From: [Clostridium] aerotolerans DSM 5434
GTDB taxonomy: Bacteria; Bacillota; Clostridia; Lachnospirales; Lachnospiraceae
Direction: 5' to 3'
DNA: 64,000 bases
Assembly (NCBI RefSeq): GCF_000687555.1
Contig: NZ_JHWJ01000001.1
Span: 310,001-374,000, forward strand
A program made the translations under genes and the position numbers. Below, piece after piece: positions 59,070 through 64,000 of the stretch (position 1 is the first letter of the stretch; the number at the start of each line of letters is the position of its first letter). Under the pieces are notes generated by a model. That model was not told the origin of the DNA and made no database searches. It was given only the letters and a program-made list of their open reading frames with translations.

Positions 59070-60680
59070 ATGAAGCTGAATCGTTCATGTCTAAAGAACC
59101 GGGAAGCCTTTGAACAGATTTCCGTAAAGCTCCCTGACTATGATTGGGACCGTATGGTACAGGCTACGGAGGAGGCGCCAAGATGGATCCATTTTGGTGC
59201 AGGTAATATTTTCAGAGGCTTTATTGCAGAACTGCAGCAGCGCCTTTTAGAAGAAGGACTGGAAGAGACCGGTATCATAGCGGCAGATACCTTTGATTTT
59301 GATATCATCGATAAAATATACCACCCTTACGATAACATGACCATGATGGTGCGTTTAAAGCCCGATGGCACCATGGAGCGGGAGGTTATCGCCAGCATTG
59401 CAAAAGGGGTGAAAGCGGATACTAAAAATGCAGAAGATTTTGGTTATCTGGTCAAAGCCTTCGAAAAGCCATCTCTTCAGATGGTGAGCTTTACCATAAC
59501 AGAAAAAGGCTATGCACTTACTGACTTTAAAGGCGAATTCTTCCCATTTGTGAAAAAGGATATGGAAGAAGGACCGGAAAAGGCATCTCATGCCATGAGC
59601 GTGGTAACAGCCCTTCTTTTAAAACGTTATCAGGCAGGCGGCTATCCCCTTGCACTTGTGAGCATGGATAATTGCAGCCATAATGGTGAAAAACTGAAAT
59701 CCAGTGTGGTAACCATTGCAGAAGCATGGGTAAAAGCAGGCTTTGCACCGGCAGAGTTTAAGGCATGGGCAGAGGATGAATCCAAAGTATCCTATCCCTG
59801 GTCCATGATTGATAAAATCACACCAAGACCGGCTGAAGTAGTGGAAAAGGCGCTGAAAGCAGTCGGGATTGAGGATATGGCACCTGTTATCACCAGCAAG
59901 AACACCTATATTGCACCTTTTGTGAACGCAGAGGTTCCACAGTATCTTGTAGTAGAAGACCGTTTTCCAGCTGGCAGACCTGCCCTTGAAAAGGCTGGAG
60001 TCTATATGACAGACCGGGATACGGTAAACAAAACAGAGCGAATGAAGGTCACTACCTGTTTAAATCCACTTCATACGGCATTGGCTGTATACGGCTGTCT
60101 TCTCGGATACAACAGCATTGCAGCAGAGATGAAGGATGAGGATTTAAAAGCCCTTGTGGAGCGGATTGGATATGTGGAAGGAATGCCGGTAGTGACAGAT
60201 CCCGGAATTTTAAAGCCGGTAGATTTCTTAAAAGAGGTCATCGAATATCGTCTTCCAAATCCATTTATCCCAGATACGCCTCAGAGAATTGCTACGGATA
60301 CCAGCCAGAAGATCCCCATTCGTTTTGGGGAGACCATTAAAGCCTATATGGAGGATGAGAAGCTGAATGTGGATGATTTAGCAGCCATTCCTCTTGCCAT
60401 TGCCGGATGGCTTCGCTATCTTCTGGAAGTAGATGATGAAGGAAATACCATGGAAATCAGCAGCGACCCTATGCTTTCTGAGCTGAAAGAGCAGTTAAAG
60501 GATATAAAATTCGGGGAGCCAGATTCCATGAAAGATGGATTAAATGGAATCCTTTCAAATCCTGTACTCTTTGGCACCGATCTTGTAAAGGCTGGTCTTT
60601 CCGGTAAGATAGAAACGATGCTTCATAAGATGATTGCCGGACCAGGTGCAGTGCGCCGGACGCTGCATGAATATTTATAG
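59070..60680 (+). CDS. uxuB: Mannitol-dehydrogenase family oxidoreductase, probably D-fructuronate reductase
   Basis: This 536-residue NAD-dependent enzyme has an N-terminal Rossmann region (IHFGAGNIFRGFIAEL) and the C-terminal catalytic helical domain with PWSMIDKITPRP and TVNKTERMKVTTCLNPLHTALA (in parts). Family members reduce fructuronate, tagaturonate or fructose; the operon with uxuA supports fructuronate reductase. ATAGGAGGAAC precedes the ATG. Length is somewhat above the usual 490, typical of the Firmicute type. Confidence 0.92.
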   Translation: MKLNRSCLKNREAFEQISVKLPDYDWDRMVQATEEAPRWIHFGAGNIFRGFIAELQQRLLEEGLEETGIIAADTFDFDIIDKIYHPYDNMTMMVRLKPDGTMEREVIASIAKGVKADTKNAEDFGYLVKAFEKPSLQMVSFTITEKGYALTDFKGEFFPFVKKDMEEGPEKASHAMSVVTALLLKRYQAGGYPLALVSMDNCSHNGEKLKSSVVTIAEAWVKAGFAPAEFKAWAEDESKVSYPWSMIDKITPRPAEVVEKALKAVGIEDMAPVITSKNTYIAPFVNAEVPQYLVVEDRFPAGRPALEKAGVYMTDRDTVNKTERMKVTTCLNPLHTALAVYGCLLGYNSIAAEMKDEDLKALVERIGYVEGMPVVTDPGILKPVDFLKEVIEYRLPNPFIPDTPQRIATDTSQKIPIRFGETIKAYMEDEKLNVDDLAAIPLAIAGWLRYLLEVDDEGNTMEISSDPMLSELKEQLKDIKFGEPDSMKDGLNGILSNPVLFGTDLVKAGLSGKIETMLHKMIAGPGAVRRTLHEYL

Positions 60681-60688
60681 TCCTCTCA

Positions 60689-60717
60689 TTGAATTTGATG
60701 ATTCTCTGTGCTAAAAT
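60689..60717 (+). promoter_or_regulatory. Promoter of the ArsC-like gene
   Basis: TTGAAT (60689-60694), a 17-bp spacer and TAAAAT (60712-60717). Confidence 0.55.
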
Positions 60718-60756
60718 AGGACATGAATTAGAACATGTTTGAAAGGCAGACAGACC

Positions 60757-61098
60757 ATGAATATACAAATCTTTGGAACCAGAAAATGCTTTGAAACCAA
60801 AAAGGCGGAGCGGTATTTTAAAGAGCGGGGCGTCAAATACCAGTTCATAGACTTAAAGGAAAAGGGTTTGAGCAAAGGGGAATATCAGAGTGTGAGACAG
60901 GCAGTGGGAGGCAGAGATGCCATGCTTTGCACCGATTGCCGGGATCAGGATACCCTTCTTCTCATTAAGTACACCGCTGAGGAAGACAAGGACGAGAAGA
61001 TTCTGGAAAACCAGCAGGTTTTAAAAACCCCTATCGTAAGGAATGGAAAGATGGCAACCGTGGGGTATCAACCTGAGATTTGGAAGGGCTGGGAATAA
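60757..61098 (+). CDS. ArsC/Spx-family thioredoxin-fold protein
   Basis: This 113-residue protein has the ArsC/Spx fold: the active-site region QIFGTRKCFETKKAERYFKERG with one Cys near residue 10, and the conserved LKTPIVRNGKMATVGYQPEIW close to the end. There is no CxxC motif, so it is not a typical Spx. It may be a thiol reductase; arsenate reduction is not supported. The start is ATG 60757 after GAAAGG. The cupin gene starts 10 nt downstream. Confidence 0.85.
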   Translation: MNIQIFGTRKCFETKKAERYFKERGVKYQFIDLKEKGLSKGEYQSVRQAVGGRDAMLCTDCRDQDTLLLIKYTAEEDKDEKILENQQVLKTPIVRNGKMATVGYQPEIWKGWE

Positions 61099-61108
61099 GG
61101 AGACCGTA

Positions 61109-61453
61109 ATGAGAAAACCGGAAAAGGGACAGAATTGGGTATTTAATGAGGAAATCAGGAGCGAGCAGGCATCAGAAGGTGTGGAGCGAAAGATACTGGC
61201 ATATTGCGATGAGATGATGTGCGTGGAAAATCACTTTGAAACGGGTGCCATTGGTAAACTTCATCATCACCCCCATACTCAGATCACTTATGTGGCAAGC
61301 GGAGCTTTTGAGTTTACCATTGGGGAAGAGACAAAAGTTGTAAAGGCTGGAGACACCCTGTTAAAGCAGGATGGCATCGTTCATGGCTGTGTTTGTTTAG
61401 AAAAAGGAATCCTGGTTGATATTTTCACTCCTATGAGGGAAGACTTCTTATAA
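61109..61453 (+). CDS. Small cupin-domain protein
   Basis: This 114-residue single-domain cupin has the metal-binding motif KLHHHPHTQITYVASGAFEF in the first barrel half and DGIVHGCVCLEKG in the second. Cupins bind metals and small acids; here the role is unknown. Its start at 61109 follows ATAAGGAG and lies 10 nt after the ArsC-like gene, so the two are co-transcribed. The frame is open back to 61043 but that region belongs to the previous gene. Confidence 0.88.
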   Translation: MRKPEKGQNWVFNEEIRSEQASEGVERKILAYCDEMMCVENHFETGAIGKLHHHPHTQITYVASGAFEFTIGEETKVVKAGDTLLKQDGIVHGCVCLEKGILVDIFTPMREDFL

Positions 61454-61485
61454 GCAGTGTGTCCATGAAAAAATGTATAAACCTA

Positions 61486-61514
61486 TTGATAAAAATGGTA
61501 TAATATGCTATAAA
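61486..61514 (+). promoter_or_regulatory. Promoter of the rubredoxin gene
   Basis: TTGATA (61486-61491), a 17-bp spacer and TATAAA (61509-61514). Confidence 0.6.
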
Positions 61515-61547
61515 TGATACACATTGTGAATAAAGGAGGTGACTAGA

Positions 61548-61709
61548 ATGGCAAAGTATGTTTGTGAGCCATGCGGATATGTATATGATCCTGAAATCGG
61601 TGATCCAGATTCCGGAATCGAGCCAGGTACAGCATTTGAGGATATTCCAGATGATTGGGTTTGCCCAGTTTGCGGTGTAGGTAAAGATATGTTCGTAGTA
61701 GAAGAATAA
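61548..61709 (+). CDS. Rubredoxin
   Basis: This 53-residue iron protein carries one FeS4 site with Cys6-x2-Cys9 ([12 protein letters not shown]) and Cys39-x2-Cys42 ([10 protein letters not shown]). Rubredoxins are low-potential electron carriers for anaerobic oxygen and peroxide defence. AAAGGAGGT precedes the ATG. It has its own promoter and terminator. The gene is short but unmistakable. Confidence 0.98.
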   Translation: MAKYVCEPCGYVYDPEIGDPDSGIEPGTAFEDIPDDWVCPVCGVGKDMFVVEE

Positions 61710-61711
61710 AG

Positions 61712-61767
61712 ATAAAACCTTCAAGCAGTTGATGAGCAGTCAGCTGACTTGAAGGTTTTATTTTTTG
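61712..61767. terminator. Terminator after rubredoxin
   Basis: A 14-bp stem (ATAAAACCTTCAAG with CTTGAAGGTTTTAT) is followed by TTTTTT; it may also serve the convergent S8 gene. Confidence 0.85.
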
Positions 61768-61773
61768 TATCCT

Positions 61774-63447
61774 TTAGGGAGGTAAAAGCCGTTCAAACAA
61801 ACGGTTTACTTCCACCTGACCGTATCCCCAGATATTATTGGGATAAGAGTAGGCAGGATTTCGGACCGCTCCGCTTATCATAAGGCGATTGGCATCATTT
61901 CCAGTCATTCTTAAATAATTTTCTCTTACAATGGCCCATTCAAAGACCATGGCAAGAATTCCGGCTGCATGGGCAGCAGCGGCTCCTGTACCTGTAGCTG
62001 TGCCGTATAGATTACCTGGCACAGCACATGTAAGCTGATACCCTGGTGCTGCAATATCTGGCTTTATCTGCCCGGTCCTTGTATAACCTCTGCTGGAGGT
62101 AGGAAGAATGCTGTCGTTATCTTGATTATAGGCAGTGACCGTCAAAGTGTGTCTTGTGTTTCCAGGTGCGGTAATGGTCGTATCCGGGTTAGAATTTAAG
62201 AAAAAGGTTCCATTTGATAAAAGGTCCCCGGAAGGGAGCCAGGAATGGAAGGAAAAAGGTTCATTTTCAGTTGCCTGGATGCGTAGATACCAGATTCCGG
62301 GAAGAGGATTATTAAAACGCAGAAGAATCATCTGATCTCCAGTTTGTTCTTCAAAGATCGTGTTATTTACGTAGATGGTAGTCTGGTTGAAAATGAAAGT
62401 AAATCTCCTGCACTGGTTCAAGGTGGGATAGATGGGCTGTGTGGATTCCCGGTTTGGAGAAGATATATCTATGGTAAGTCTGGCTGGCGAAAAGGACCAG
62501 ATTTCCAGAAAGAACATGGTGTCCTCCTCACCGATTCTGAGCTCCACATCATTATAGAACGGAGGAGCGGCAGTAGAATTGAAATAATGCCTCTGATTAT
62601 TTCCTTCATTCCCTGCGGATACAGAGACTCCATTGCCGGGCAGAAGGGTAAGATGGTCAAGATAATCACTTAATGGCCCTCGTCCAGTATGCCCACCTTG
62701 GCTGGTGCCCATAGCGATGCATATGACCACGGGGCGATTAAGGCGTGCTGCCACCGTTATAGCATACCGGGAACCCAGGATCAGATCAGACTCCTGATAA
62801 CATACTTTATTTTGAGGCACAAAAAAGATAGATTTTAAGCTTTCTTTCGCCTCTTTTAACTTAACGATAATATATTCAGCCTGGGGAGCAACTCCCCGGA
62901 AGGATTGCTCTTCATCAGGAGTGCCTGCCAGAATGCTGGCGATAGCAGTTCCGTGACCATTGGTATCCGTTGTGGGAACAATGGAAAGAGGGTCTTCCGC
63001 GTTTAATGCTGTATTAATTTCATCCCTGCTGTATTCAGATCCAAAGGTAAACTCTTCAGGAATGGTCCCGGTTTGCACGGTCTGATCCCAGATGGATACA
63101 ATCCGTGTGGTCCCATCGCTGTTTCTGAATGCCGGATGCCTGTAATCAATGCCGGTATCAATAACAGCCACTAACACTCCGCTTCCGAAAAAGGCAAGGT
63201 CAGGATTATTCTGTACCGCATTAACACCAGATTTTTCAAGGCTGACAGTGGAAGTCTGGGTAAACAAATATGGAAAACTGCTGTAAGAATGACGTCCTAA
63301 ATCACAGGGGTTTGGGGTTCCAATGGGAATATGAAGCAACGAGTTTTGACGGTTCAAATAAGTAATGTTGTCACCCGTATCGTAAGTGGGAGCCAAAGCT
63401 GTAGTGATCATTAAGTCGTAGTAACCATTATCTAGAATTTTGGACAA
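61774..63447 (-). CDS. Csp-like S8 subtilisin with a Ser-to-Gly catalytic change (pseudoprotease)
   Basis: This 557-residue protein resembles the clostridial Csp-type subtilases. Catalytic Asp97 (VAVIDTGIDYRHP), His165 (DTNGHGTAIAS) and the oxyanion Asn280 (SAGNEGN) are present. The serine motif, normally GTSxAxPH, reads GTGAAAAH: residue 488 is Gly (codon GGA at 61986-61984), so proteolysis should be lost. There is no signal peptide, as in the Csp family. The TTG at 63447 has AGGGGGG 6 nt upstream and is the likely start. A pseudoprotease role in spore germination, as for CspC of Clostridioides difficile, is inference. Confidence 0.9.
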   Translation of the reverse strand: MSKILDNGYYDLMITTALAPTYDTGDNITYLNRQNSLLHIPIGTPNPCDLGRHSYSSFPYLFTQTSTVSLEKSGVNAVQNNPDLAFFGSGVLVAVIDTGIDYRHPAFRNSDGTTRIVSIWDQTVQTGTIPEEFTFGSEYSRDEINTALNAEDPLSIVPTTDTNGHGTAIASILAGTPDEEQSFRGVAPQAEYIIVKLKEAKESLKSIFFVPQNKVCYQESDLILGSRYAITVAARLNRPVVICIAMGTSQGGHTGRGPLSDYLDHLTLLPGNGVSVSAGNEGNNQRHYFNSTAAPPFYNDVELRIGEEDTMFFLEIWSFSPARLTIDISSPNRESTQPIYPTLNQCRRFTFIFNQTTIYVNNTIFEEQTGDQMILLRFNNPLPGIWYLRIQATENEPFSFHSWLPSGDLLSNGTFFLNSNPDTTITAPGNTRHTLTVTAYNQDNDSILPTSSRGYTRTGQIKPDIAAPGYQLTCAVPGNLYGTATGTGAAAAHAAGILAMVFEWAIVRENYLRMTGNDANRLMISGAVRNPAYSYPNNIWGYGQVEVNRLFERLLPP

Positions 63448-63507
63448 AATTAACCCCCCTGCCAATTTAGCAAAGTATATGCTATATCTTATGCAGAGGG
63501 GCTTAGA

Positions 63508-64000
63508 TTATGAGTTTTGGCTGCCTGTTTGTGGGGCAGCCGCAGCTGGTCCTGAAGATCCATTGACAGGTGCTCCTTCCACTGGAGGTACCTGAGCTGC
63601 TTCTGTGCTTGGGGTAAAGGTTGATTTACCGGCTTTCTTTAAATATTCTATAATTCCCTTGGCATCGGCTTCTCCAAGGGCTTTGTAAGACTCCTCAGTG
63701 GAGAGATAAGAGGTTAAATCGCTGGTGTGATTAATAAATCCGTGCTCAATGATAAATCCTCTGATGCCATACATCTGGGAGTAACGAGGAATTGCATAGT
63801 AATCCGCCAGGCTTCCATCCGGGAACATGGTTCCATTTTGAGAATCTCTAAGGATCAGCCCTCTGTTATGAAGCCCTATTGAGCTGAGCTGTCCTAAAAT
63901 AGTATTGGCGGCTTCCTGGGACTGAAGAGCAAGCTCGTTGTTGAAGCGGCCTGTTTTCGGTGCCATGGAGCTTACTCCATAGGCATTTTTAGTTACTCCA
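63508..64000 (-). CDS. N-acetylmuramoyl-L-alanine amidase (partial, enters the window at its right edge)
   Basis: This is the C-terminal part of an Amidase_3-type cell-wall hydrolase. The frame stays open past the internal Met at 63966 to position 64000, so the start lies beyond the window. The visible part has GLHNRGLILRDS and the catalytic Glu segment IIEHGFINHTSDLTSYLS. A Pro/Ala/Gly-rich tail (PPVEGAPVNGSSGPAAAAP) ends it. It cleaves the amide bond between MurNAc and L-Ala. The S8 gene lies 60 nt downstream on the same strand. Confidence 0.88.
   Translation of the reverse strand, partial: GVTKNAYGVSSMAPKTGRFNNELALQSQEAANTILGQLSSIGLHNRGLILRDSQNGTMFPDGSLADYYAIPRYSQMYGIRGFIIEHGFINHTSDLTSYLSTEESYKALGEADAKGIIEYLKKAGKSTFTPSTEAAQVPPVEGAPVNGSSGPAAAAPQTGSQNS

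Overview
The window looks like a chromosomal segment of an anaerobic, low-to-middle GC Firmicute, most likely a Lachnospiraceae member of the Clostridium XIVa or Lacrimispora type. The supporting signs are a Rex redox repressor, a CIRCE-controlled Hsp20, a PyrK-type dihydroorotate dehydrogenase, rubredoxin, a Csp-like subtilisin, small lineage-type membrane proteins, strong AGGAGG ribosome sites, frequent TTG and GTG starts, and near-consensus TTGACA/TATAAT promoters with 17-bp spacers. I saw no rRNA, tRNA, insertion sequence, prophage or CRISPR array.

Layout. 0-10 kb: a class A penicillin-binding protein (minus strand), YigZ, TypA/BipA, a two-OB-fold ssDNA-binding protein, a CobO-like ATPase, then a lysine riboswitch controlling dapA-dapB, a small lipoprotein and a small membrane protein. 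10-16 kb: purine genes purC-purF, purB, a LysR regulator and purA. 16-20.5 kb: a divergent LacI regulator facing a DapA-like aldolase and an NRAMP-fold transporter that lacks the metal-binding motifs. 20.5-31 kb: small membrane proteins, a cell-wall-repeat protein, a nitroreductase, an ABC-F ATPase, rex, the NAD(P)HX repair enzyme, alr, an antitoxin-less mazF and a CNNM/CBS protein. 31-38 kb: YebC, a PocR-MCP sensor, two GNAT proteins, oligopeptidase F, a nitroreductase, Hsp20 and a Cys-cluster protein. 38-42 kb: pyrF-pyrK-pyrD-pyrE. 42-47 kb: VanZ-like and DUF6142-like proteins, an M29 aminopeptidase with a large unknown N-terminal half, and a sigma-28-driven chemoreceptor. 47-50.5 kb: purE-purM-purN-purD. 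50.5-55 kb: a possible noncoding RNA, a DUF4914 PEPCK-like ATPase, and an isolated eutS-eutP-eutS microcompartment cluster. 55-64 kb: a LysR/MetE-like divergent pair, a GntR-uxuA-uxuB hexuronate operon, ArsC-like and cupin proteins, rubredoxin, an S8 subtilisin with a Ser-to-Gly active site, and a partial cell-wall amidase.

Together the window holds eight purine genes (no purL or purH), the last part of UMP synthesis, the lysine/diaminopimelate entry point, and two sugar-acid type catabolic clusters. In each catabolic cluster a local repressor gene lies beside matching operator palindromes. The most unusual items are the metal-motif-free NRAMP with its aldolase, the isolated BMC gene trio, the pseudo-subtilisin, and the approximately 440-nt transcribed-looking noncoding region before the DUF4914 gene. 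All functional calls rest on reading motifs by eye; no database search was possible.
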